This document shows, piece after piece, positions 1-4,594 of a stretch of DNA of 5,770 nucleotides. Position 1 is the first letter of the stretch. Every line of letters starts with the position of its first letter. The translations under genes were made by a program, and so were the position numbers. Source of the stretch: an uncultured Lachnospiraceae bacterium (GTDB lineage Bacteria > Bacillota > Clostridia > Lachnospirales > Lachnospiraceae); the NCBI GenBank assembly GCA_947589175.1, contig CANPZR010000174.1:1-5770 (forward strand). The letters are read 5' to 3'. The notes under the pieces were generated by a model. The model did not search any database. It worked only from the letters and a program-made list of their open reading frames with translations, and was not told the origin of the DNA.

Positions 1-188
1 TCTAATTTCCGGCTCAAATCCAGATGTCCTTCAGCAATTATCCGTATGTTCCTATTTGTCTCATTCTCAAGCGTCAACTGTATTTCTCTAATTGACAGCT
101 GCATCTCTTTGATTGACAGCTTTATTTCCTGAATTTCTTCCTGAATTTCTTCCTGAATTTCTTCCAGAATTGTTTTATTTTCCTCCAT
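1..188 (-). CDS. Small coiled-coil protein of unknown function (partial, C-terminus outside window)
   Basis: This is an open frame on the minus strand from ATG at 188-186 to the left edge, giving 62 visible residues without a stop. The start is well supported: AAAGGAG lies at 201-195, six bases before the ATG. The protein begins MEENKTILEEIQEEIQEEIQ and is almost entirely predicted helix. Residues 9-20 are three EEIQ units. Residues 24-44 read as heptads (LSIKEMQ, LSIREIQ, LTLENET). The stretch after that, NRNIRIIAEGHLDLSRKL, resembles a motif I recall from coiled-coil hypothetical proteins of Lachnospiraceae; that family link is from memory. No signal peptide, membrane segment or catalytic motif is visible. 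It lies 41 bases after the heptose enzyme stop in the same direction, so co-transcription is likely. Function is unknown; oligomerisation or a structural or regulatory role is inference only. Confidence 0.8.
   Translation of the reverse strand, partial: MEENKTILEEIQEEIQEEIQEIKLSIKEMQLSIREIQLTLENETNRNIRIIAEGHLDLSRKL
129..164 (-). repeat. Three perfect 12-base tandem repeats inside the coiled-coil gene
   Basis: The plus-strand unit ctgaatttcttc occurs three times without mismatch at 129-140, 141-152 and 153-164, followed by a diverged partial fourth (cagaatt). On the coding strand each unit encodes E-E-I-Q, so changes in copy number would keep the frame and only lengthen or shorten the helix. 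Just downstream in the gene, attgacagct recurs at 91-100 and 112-121, a 21-base (one heptad) spacing. Confidence 0.9.
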
Positions 189-194
189 TTTAAT

Positions 195-223
195 CTCCTT
201 TCCGGAGCGTTTACGCTAGCTCC
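195..223 (-). promoter_or_regulatory. Ribosome binding site and short leader of the coiled-coil gene, with competing small hairpins
   Basis: Between the heptose enzyme stop and the coiled-coil start, the minus strand carries two AAAGGAG-type sequences. One is at 226-220 and the other, the working site, at 201-195. GGAGC (223-219) can pair with GCTCC (208-204). Alternatively CTCC (207-204) can pair with GGAG (198-195) inside the ribosome binding site, with a five-base loop. The two pairings exclude each other. The stems are only four to five base pairs, so a regulatory role is speculative. Confidence 0.35.
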
Positions 224-229
224 TTTCAT

Positions 230-1540
230 TCATAATCTCATCCGCTCTACAAATTCCAGCAGGCTTTCAGCCGTCATTTCCTGCCCGTACTCTCCCTCGC
301 CCAGAAGGCACGTCCGGCAGCCGGCCGCTTTCCCTGCCCGCACATCATTTTCGCCGTCTCCCACCATCCAGCTCTGCTCCAGATCGATGTTAAAATCCTC
401 CGCCGCGCGAAGCAGCATCCCCGGCTTTGGCTTCCGGCACTCGCACTCCACTTTCAGCTCCGGCACCTCACCCTCATACCCCTTATGGGGATGATGCGGA
501 CAGTAATAAAGCCCATCGATATAAGCGCCCTCCAGCCCCAGAAGCGTCTCCATTTTATTGTGGATTTCCTCCAGCTCCGGAACCGTCACCTCGCCCCTGG
601 CAATCACAGGCTGATTGGTCGCCACAATGCAGAGCCAGCCGGATTCATTGATCCGCCGGATTGCCTCCGCCACGCCGTCCATCAGCTCAAACTCCTCTAT
701 GTTCCGGAGAAATCCCACATATTTGTTGATTGTTCCATCCCGATCCAGAAAAATCGCCTTTTGCCGGTTCCGCAGATTTTTCCCCTGTACCCGTCCCGCC
801 GCGAAATCTTCCGAGACGGCGTAAAAGCGCTCCGGCGTCCCCATATCCTTCACATACTCCGGGCTGTCGTAGCACATCATTTTCCCCGTGCCGGAAAGAG
901 GCTTCAAGAGATTCCGGTCCAGATCCACCTTAATCGTCTTTCCTGTCTCCGCATCCACCGTGCCGACCTTCGCCGGGTCCACGCCCGCCCGATCCAGAAT
1001 CACAGGATCAATCACATGCAATCCCGCATTCACCCGGTTCTTGTAAAACTCCGGCCGGACGTCCTCCTTCGCCAGCCAGCAAAGAACCGATAAATCCTGG
1101 TCCGCAATCAGCAGGCCGCTGTCGTAGGGATGCGAATTGGGATGCGTAAACAGCGTCACAAGCGCCCCGTGCTCCCTGTGAAAAGCAGCCATCCGATTAA
1201 AATCCACATCAAACACGGCGTCCCCGTTGAGCAGCAAAAAGGGCTCGTCCCCCAGAGAATCCCGTATCTTAAAAAGAGCCCCCGCATTGCCGAGCGGCGT
1301 CTTTTCGTAAAAATATTCAATGCTGACTCCCAGCCTCTCTCCATTTCCCAAATACTCCGAAATCTTCTCGCCCATGTGAGAAATGGTAATAATAAACTCC
1401 TTAAATCCCTGGTCTCTCAGAGAACAGATCTCTCGCTCCAGAACCGGCGCCCCGGAAATCGGAATCAGAGGTTTCGGTATGTCCGGATATAACTCAGAAA
1501 TGCGCGTCCCGCGGCCGCCCGCCATGATAATTGTCTTCAT
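230..1540 (-). CDS. Bifunctional heptose-1-phosphate nucleotidyltransferase / heptose-1,7-bisphosphate phosphatase (HddC-GmhB fusion)
   Basis: This 436-residue protein has two domains. Residues 1 to about 245 are a nucleotidyltransferase of the HddC/RmlA type, with MAGGRGTR (6-13), PKPL (22-25), LLLNGDAVFDVD (102-113), NAGLHV (171-176) and a DMGTPERF ending (232-239). Residues 260-436 are a HAD-IIIA phosphatase of the GmhB type. These show FLDRDGT (264-270, nucleophile D266 and acid D268), ATNQ (307-310), zinc ligands C347, H349, C366 and C368, RKPKPGM (369-375) and VGDGENDV (393-400). In the known pathway GmhB removes the 7-phosphate of D-glycero-D-manno-heptose 1,7-bisphosphate and HddC transfers GMP to the resulting 1-phosphate, so the C-terminal domain would act first. 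The product would be an NDP-heptose for a surface glycan; GDP versus ADP cannot be told by eye. AAGGAG at 1551-1546 supports the start. GmhA and HddA genes are not in the window. A related sugar substrate remains possible. Confidence 0.85.
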   Translation of the reverse strand: MKTIIMAGGRGTRISELYPDIPKPLIPISGAPVLEREICSLRDQGFKEFIITISHMGEKISEYLGNGERLGVSIEYFYEKTPLGNAGALFKIRDSLGDEPFLLLNGDAVFDVDFNRMAAFHREHGALVTLFTHPNSHPYDSGLLIADQDLSVLCWLAKEDVRPEFYKNRVNAGLHVIDPVILDRAGVDPAKVGTVDAETGKTIKVDLDRNLLKPLSGTGKMMCYDSPEYVKDMGTPERFYAVSEDFAAGRVQGKNLRNRQKAIFLDRDGTINKYVGFLRNIEEFELMDGVAEAIRRINESGWLCIVATNQPVIARGEVTVPELEEIHNKMETLLGLEGAYIDGLYYCPHHPHKGYEGEVPELKVECECRKPKPGMLLRAAEDFNIDLEQSWMVGDGENDVRAGKAAGCRTCLLGEGEYGQEMTAESLLEFVERMRL

Positions 1541-1595
1541 CTTATCTCCTTCGCATGCTTCTTTCAGTGATTATTTACCGCAATCCTGTAATAAA

Positions 1596-1624
1596 ATTAT
1601 AGCGTTATTTTTTTATATTGTAAA
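1596..1624 (-). promoter_or_regulatory. Sigma-A-type promoter for the heptose enzyme gene
   Basis: On the minus strand TTTACA (1624-1619) is followed by a 17-base spacer and a perfect TATAAT (1601-1596). Transcription would begin near 1589, giving an untranslated leader of about 50 bases before the ATG at 1540. The -35 box matches the TTGACA consensus at five of six positions. The spacer is very A-rich. A repeated AAGAATTAA overlaps the -35 end. Confidence 0.8.
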
Positions 1625-1676
1625 GAATTAAGCACTAAGAATTAATTTCGCCTTCAGAAAAAATGAGAATGCCACC

Positions 1677-1705
1677 TTGACAACCCAGATAACCTGTTAT
1701 ACAAT
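1677..1705 (+). promoter_or_regulatory. Sigma-A-type promoter facing the PD-(D/E)XK gene
   Basis: A perfect TTGACA (1677-1682), a 17-base spacer and TACAAT (1700-1705, five of six) form a near-consensus promoter. A TG dinucleotide lies at 1695-1696 but is one base too far upstream to be a standard extended -10. Predicted initiation near 1712 leaves about 190 untranslated bases before the ATG at 1906. This is unusually long, so the leader may be regulatory or may produce a short transcript of its own. Confidence 0.65.
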
Positions 1706-1775
1706 TTATTTTACAACATTTAATTTTGTTTGATTATCCATAGACTGATATCAATAAAATCAATGAAAATTTATC

Positions 1776-1796
1776 GTGGGCCGCCACTTGCGGCAC
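1776..1796 (+). other. Small GC-rich hairpin in the leader of the PD-(D/E)XK gene
   Basis: GCCGC (1780-1784) and GCGGC (1790-1794) form a five-pair stem with loop CACTT. GTG (1776-1778) can pair with CAC (1794-1796) in a variant with a bulge. It stands out in very AT-rich DNA and is followed by acttctatttgtttta, which is T-rich but not a clean U tract. It could be a weak terminator or attenuator, or a chance fold. Confidence 0.35.
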
Positions 1797-1905
1797 TTCT
1801 ATTTGTTTTACCCATTTTTGAACATTTTTAACAATCCCTTTTTATTCGAAGCGAGAAGTACGTAACTGTTTTTAGTTGTTAATTGTTTTGTGAAAGGAGA
1901 AATAA

Positions 1906-2919
1906 ATGAACAGAAATAAAAACAAAGCAAAAAATAAAGAAACCAATCTGCGCATCCTGCTGGATACAGATCCGGAGGTCAAGGCGGCTTTTAACAAACT
2001 GAGCGAACAGGGCCAGGAGGAGATGCTGGCGATATCGGATGAGAGAAGAGTGCCGAATCTCCTGAGCGACACGATCTTCAAAGCCATCTTCGATCCGGAT
2101 GTGAAGGACTCTCTGTTGTCGGACTTTATCAGCTGTATCCTGGGGCGGAAAGTCAAGGTGCTTCATTCCCTGAAGAACGAAGGGCTGCGCCACAGCAGCT
2201 ACAGCAAGGGCATCGTGCTGGACATAGTGGTGCAGTTCGAGGACGGCTCAATCGCGAATGTCGAAATCCAAAGAAGCGGTATCAAGCTGTCGCCAAAGCG
2301 TGCGGCATGCTACTCGGCGGATCTCGTCACGCGTCAGTACGCCATCACACAGGGACAGGCGAAAAGCGAAATCGATTACGACATCATCCAGCCCGTATAT
2401 ACAATCATTATTTTTGAGAAAAGCCCGCGCGCTTTCAAAAAGACGAAAAAATATAAGCATTTCTTTCAGCAGAAAAGCGACACCGGAGTGGATCTGGAGC
2501 TTTTGCAGTACTATGCTTACATATGTCTGGATGTATTCAAAGAGGAAAAGCCGCGCATCGGCGAGAAAATCGACACCTGGCTGGAATTTCTGACGATACA
2601 GGACACGGACAAGATGGAAACCTTCCTGAAGAAAAATAAGTCTTTTCAAACTGTGTACGACCGTGTTATACTTATGTCAAAAGACCGTGAGGAGCTGTTG
2701 AATATGATTACAGATATGTTAGAAAATGAGAATATCGCAGGGAGCATTAACCGGACGAATGAGTCGATTATTAAGCGGCTGAGACGGGAAATAAAAGAAC
2801 AGAAGGAGACTCTAAAGAAGCAAGATGCTGCTCTAAAAGAGAAAAACACCGCTCTAAAGGAGAAAGATGCCCTAATCCGTGAGCTACAGCAGCAGCTATC
2901 TGCTAAGAAATCCGACTGA
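1906..2919 (+). CDS. PD-(D/E)XK nuclease family protein (Rpn/putative transposase family), with C-terminal coiled coil
   Basis: This 337-residue cytoplasmic protein starts at ATG 1906, six bases after a clear AAAGGAG (1893-1899). After a basic N-terminus, residues 50-62 (PNLLSDTIFKAIF) match the opening of the PDDEXK_2 family. Residues 105-123 (LDIVVQFEDGSIANVEIQR) carry the presumed metal-binding core, D106 and E120-x-Q122. KRAACYSADLVTRQY (131-145) and IQPVYTIIIF (161-170) follow as expected. Residues about 280-333 form a charged coiled coil built on heptads such as NTALKEK. Relatives are annotated as putative transposases or as Rpn recombination-promoting nucleases; E. coli RpnA is a DNA endonuclease, and activity here is inferred. 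Length and motifs look intact. No terminal inverted repeats or target duplications are seen, so transposition is not supported. It is a single gene between divergent and convergent neighbours, with a hairpin just downstream. Confidence 0.85.
   Translation: MNRNKNKAKNKETNLRILLDTDPEVKAAFNKLSEQGQEEMLAISDERRVPNLLSDTIFKAIFDPDVKDSLLSDFISCILGRKVKVLHSLKNEGLRHSSYSKGIVLDIVVQFEDGSIANVEIQRSGIKLSPKRAACYSADLVTRQYAITQGQAKSEIDYDIIQPVYTIIIFEKSPRAFKKTKKYKHFFQQKSDTGVDLELLQYYAYICLDVFKEEKPRIGEKIDTWLEFLTIQDTDKMETFLKKNKSFQTVYDRVILMSKDREELLNMITDMLENENIAGSINRTNESIIKRLRREIKEQKETLKKQDAALKEKNTALKEKDALIRELQQQLSAKKSD
2830..2871 (+). repeat. Tandem 21-base (one heptad) repeat in the coiled coil of the PD-(D/E)XK gene
   Basis: Two adjacent 21-base units begin gctctaaaagag (2830) and gctctaaaggag (2851) and encode ALKEK-centred heptads in frame. 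The preceding and following codons (D-A-A-L, D-A-L-I-R-E-L) look like more diverged copies. The register matches one coiled-coil heptad, so expansion or contraction would preserve both frame and helix phase. Confidence 0.7.
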
Positions 2920-2934
2920 ACGGCTAAAGATGTG

Positions 2935-2959
2935 GGGGGCAAAATATATTTTTGCCCCC
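2935..2959 (+). terminator. Perfect 10-pair hairpin after the PD-(D/E)XK gene, probable terminator
   Basis: GGGGGCAAAA (2935-2944) pairs exactly with TTTTGCCCCC (2950-2959) around a five-base TATAT loop, 16 bases after the stop codon. There is no strong free T run after it on either strand: plus continues tgatattatat and minus continues CACATCTTTAG. The Ts lie within the stem. It most likely ends the rightward transcript and may also stop leftward tpiA readthrough. A similar but less perfect hairpin lies at 3852-3879. Confidence 0.65.
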
Positions 2960-3013
2960 TGATATTATATAAATAAAAGTATTCTATTTTTCGCTCCCTC
3001 TCCCTATGAGAAC

Positions 3014-3046
3014 AGGGCGCCCCTCTCCACGAGAATGGGACGCCCT
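3014..3046. terminator. Imperfect GC-rich hairpin downstream of tpiA, probable terminator between convergent genes
   Basis: AGGGCG (3014-3019) pairs with CGCCCT (3041-3046). Inside it CCC (3021-3023) pairs with GGG (3037-3039) and TCTC (3024-3027) with GAGA (3031-3034). The fold has one mismatch and a two-base bulge. It begins about 25 bases after the tpiA stop on the minus strand. Rightward it is followed by CTTTATCT and leftward by TGTTCTCAT, so neither side has an ideal U tract. The two halves are also imperfect direct repeats: 3008-3026 and 3031-3048 both read gaga..ggg.cgccc..ct. Confidence 0.55.
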
Positions 3047-3070
3047 CTTTATCTCCAAAACCACTTAAAT

Positions 3071-3823
3071 TTACTTATTATAATTCACGATCTTCCCAAA
3101 GTCCGGCTTCAGGGACGCGCCGCCAATCAGGCCGCCGTCGATATCCGGCTTTGCGAGAAGCTCGGCCGCGTTGCCTGCGTTCATGGAGCCGCCGTACTGG
3201 ATGCGGATCTCCTCTCCGGTCGCGTCGTCGTAAATCTCGCGGATCACCTGACGGATTGCCGCGCAGACCTCCTCTGCCTGGTCCGCCGTGGCCGTCTCGC
3301 CGGTCCCGATTGCCCAGATCGGCTCATAGGCAATCACTGCCTTCTTCGCCTGGTCTGCTGTCACATTCTGGAACGCGATTTTAATCTGCATACGGATCCA
3401 GTCCACATAAATTCCCTGCTTTCTCTGCGTCAGCGTCTCGCCGCAGCAGATAATCGGCGTCAGGTCGTGCTCAAATGCCTTTAATACCTTTTTGTTGACC
3501 GTCTCGTCGGTCTCGGCGAAATACTCTCTCCTCTCCGAGTGGCCGATAATTACATATTTCACGCCGGCGTCCACCAGCATGTTCGGGGAAATCTCTCCGG
3601 TGTAAGCGCCGCTCTCCTCAAAATAGAGGTTCTCTGCGCCAATGCTCACATTGCTTCCCTTCACGGCTTCCACCGCCGGGACAATATCGATGGCCGGAAC
3701 ACAGAACACTACGTCCACATCGTCATTTTTGACCAGAGGGAGCAGCTCATCAATCAGCGCCACTGCCTCGCTGGGCGTCTTGTTCATTTTCCAGTTTCCG
3801 GCAATAATCTTTCTTCTTGCCAT
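3071..3823 (-). CDS. tpiA: Triosephosphate isomerase
   Basis: TpiA interconverts dihydroxyacetone phosphate and glyceraldehyde 3-phosphate in glycolysis and gluconeogenesis, as a cytoplasmic TIM-barrel dimer. The 250 residues are the normal length. Catalytic residues are all present: N10 and K12 in GNWKMN (9-14), H95 in IIGHSERR (92-99), and E167 in AYEPIWAIGTG (165-175), which leads into the flexible loop 6. The phosphate-binding YGGSMNAGNAAEL (210-222) and GLIGGASLKPDF (231-242) follow. The start has GGAAGGAA at 3838-3831, seven bases upstream. It is third in the visible cluster pgk, DUF3592, tpiA, all leftward, 106 bases after the DUF3592 stop. That gap contains a hairpin but no convincing promoter, so co-transcription with possible processing or attenuation is the simplest reading. 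Confidence 0.98.
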   Translation of the reverse strand: MARRKIIAGNWKMNKTPSEAVALIDELLPLVKNDDVDVVFCVPAIDIVPAVEAVKGSNVSIGAENLYFEESGAYTGEISPNMLVDAGVKYVIIGHSERREYFAETDETVNKKVLKAFEHDLTPIICCGETLTQRKQGIYVDWIRMQIKIAFQNVTADQAKKAVIAYEPIWAIGTGETATADQAEEVCAAIRQVIREIYDDATGEEIRIQYGGSMNAGNAAELLAKPDIDGGLIGGASLKPDFGKIVNYNK

Positions 3824-3851
3824 TTTTACTTTCCTTCCATTTTATGTTATT

Positions 3852-3879
3852 GGGAACAAAAATATTTTGCCCCTTGATA
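3852..3879. repeat. Hairpin upstream of tpiA, imperfect second copy of the 2935-2966 hairpin
   Basis: The plus strand reads gggaac, aaaa, atattttgcccc and then ttgata, closely resembling 2934-2965 (gggggc, aaaa, tatatttttgccccc, tgata). Leftward, GGGGCAAAA pairs with TTTTG-T-TCCC around a short loop, giving nine pairs with one bulge and one G-U. It lies between the DUF3592 stop and the tpiA ribosome binding site, so leftward transcripts must cross it. It could be an intercistronic processing or attenuation structure, or part of a small dispersed repeat. Confidence 0.45.
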
Positions 3880-3929
3880 CTGAGGCTGCCACACACCGTT
3901 ACACTTTGCGCTGTCGGGCATCCATGCTG

Positions 3930-4481
3930 TTACATCTCTTGCATCGCATCTATCTGCGCCTGCGCTTTTACCTTTTTTCGCGTCACGATTCCGGCAATCA
4001 GGCACACTGCTCCCGCCAGAAACAAAACGCCGCCCACAGCCCATCCGACGATGGAAAATATTTTGCCTACCATGCCGATCGTCTCCGTGTAAAGAACCGG
4101 AGCGATGCAGCGGGCCGGATCCTCCTGTCCATAATAGACGTCAATCGTCGAGCCCACGCCGTATTTCGTGTTGTAGACCGGAAATGAAATCTCGTACTCC
4201 TGATCCTCCGACTCCACATAATATTCCACGGTGGTGCTCCCCTGCGACGCCTCGTCCTCGCCTGAGGAGCTTCCCGGCGTGACTGAGGTAATTGTTCCCG
4301 TCGTCTTGATAGCGCCATCTCTCTGAAAATCAGAGGCTTCAGAGGTAATAATATCGTTGCTCTCATCCATGACCGCGCTCATAAAATTAAACAATACTGC
4401 AAATATAATGCCTAATACCATGCAGATCGAGCCGATCACGATGAGTACGGTCGGGTAGCGTTTTTTGACTGGCTTGCTCAT
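3930..4481 (-). CDS. DUF3592 family membrane protein with two transmembrane helices
   Basis: This 183-residue protein starts with a basic segment (MSKPVKKRYP) and a first helix at about 11-33. An extracytoplasmic domain spans about 35-134 and a second helix about 136-166, followed by a basic tail (RKKVKAQAQ). The central domain matches the DUF3592 pattern: TTGTITSV (60-67), VEYYVE (85-90), YEISFPVYNTKYGVGSTIDV (96-115) and then YYGQEDPARCIAP (116-128). A Gly/Ser/acid-rich insert (70-82) separates the first strands. Positive charges on both ends put both termini in the cytoplasm. The function of DUF3592 is not established. The ribosome binding site is modest (GAGG at 4490-4487), which may lower its output relative to the flanking glycolytic genes. 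It is 110 bases after pgk and 106 before tpiA, same strand. Membership of the glycolytic operon is inferred from position only. Confidence 0.8.
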   Translation of the reverse strand: MSKPVKKRYPTVLIVIGSICMVLGIIFAVLFNFMSAVMDESNDIITSEASDFQRDGAIKTTGTITSVTPGSSSGEDEASQGSTTVEYYVESEDQEYEISFPVYNTKYGVGSTIDVYYGQEDPARCIAPVLYTETIGMVGKIFSIVGWAVGGVLFLAGAVCLIAGIVTRKKVKAQAQIDAMQEM

Positions 4482-4496
4482 GACTGCCTCACTTTC

Positions 4497-4594
4497 AATT
4501 ATTTATCGTTTGCCACAGACGACGTCGCCGTCCTGCTGTCTTAATTACCTGTCGTTTGCCACAGACGCCGCCGTCGTTGTTGCTGTCTTAATTA
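4497..4594 (-). repeat. Two diverged ~47-base tandem repeats after pgk that echo its 3' end
   Basis: Two adjacent units, 4497-4542 (46 bases) and 4543-4589 (47 bases), directly follow the pgk stop in transcription order. Shared blocks are tgctgtcttaatta (4534-4547 and 4581-4594) and tcgtttgccacagacg (4506-4521 and 4552-4567). On the minus strand each unit starts TAATTAAGACAGCA and ends GTGGCAAACGA followed by a TAA. The true pgk end reads GTGGCAGCAAACGATAAG then TAA, so each unit carries a degenerate copy of the last codons (V-A-N-D-K or V-A-N-D-R plus stop). The inner part of each unit has a GACG..CGTC self-complement. The copies are not in frame with pgk. Confidence 0.85.

Larger units (their letters stand above)
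1541..1905. other. AT-rich divergent intergenic region, no gene seen
   Basis: This stretch of 365 bases separates the divergent heptose enzyme (minus) and PD-(D/E)XK gene (plus). It contains a near-consensus promoter for each direction, a small GC-rich hairpin near 1776-1796, a direct repeat AAGAATTAA at 1623-1631 and 1637-1645 overlapping the minus-strand -35 box, and the ribosome binding sites of both genes at its ends. I see no open frame with a ribosome binding site, no tRNA-like fold and no recognisable riboswitch core. A second, weak rightward promoter candidate is TTGAAC (1818-1823), 17 bases, TTTATT (1841-1846). Confidence 0.6.

Noticed and set aside
485..1093. Long open frame on the plus strand opposite the heptose enzyme
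   Set aside because: It lies wholly antisense to a gene with complete domain motifs, has no ribosome binding site and no recognisable protein features.
1906..2919. PD-(D/E)XK gene as an active insertion sequence
   Set aside because: No terminal inverted repeats, no target-site duplication and no second transposase gene are seen; family naming alone does not show mobility.
3035..3484. 149-residue plus-strand open frame opposite tpiA
   Set aside because: It is antisense to an unmistakable triosephosphate isomerase; the composition is what the reverse reading of GC-rich codons gives.
3833..3929. Separate promoter for tpiA between the DUF3592 stop and the tpiA start
   Set aside because: A TAAAAT-like -10 exists but no -35 at suitable spacing was found on the minus strand.
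3642..4187. 181-residue plus-strand open frame across the tpiA start and DUF3592 gene
   Set aside because: It overlaps two well-supported minus-strand genes, lacks a ribosome binding site and has no family resemblance.
4497..4589. CRISPR array
   Set aside because: Only two diverged units placed head to tail with no unique spacers, and they match the pgk end rather than a repeat-spacer pattern.
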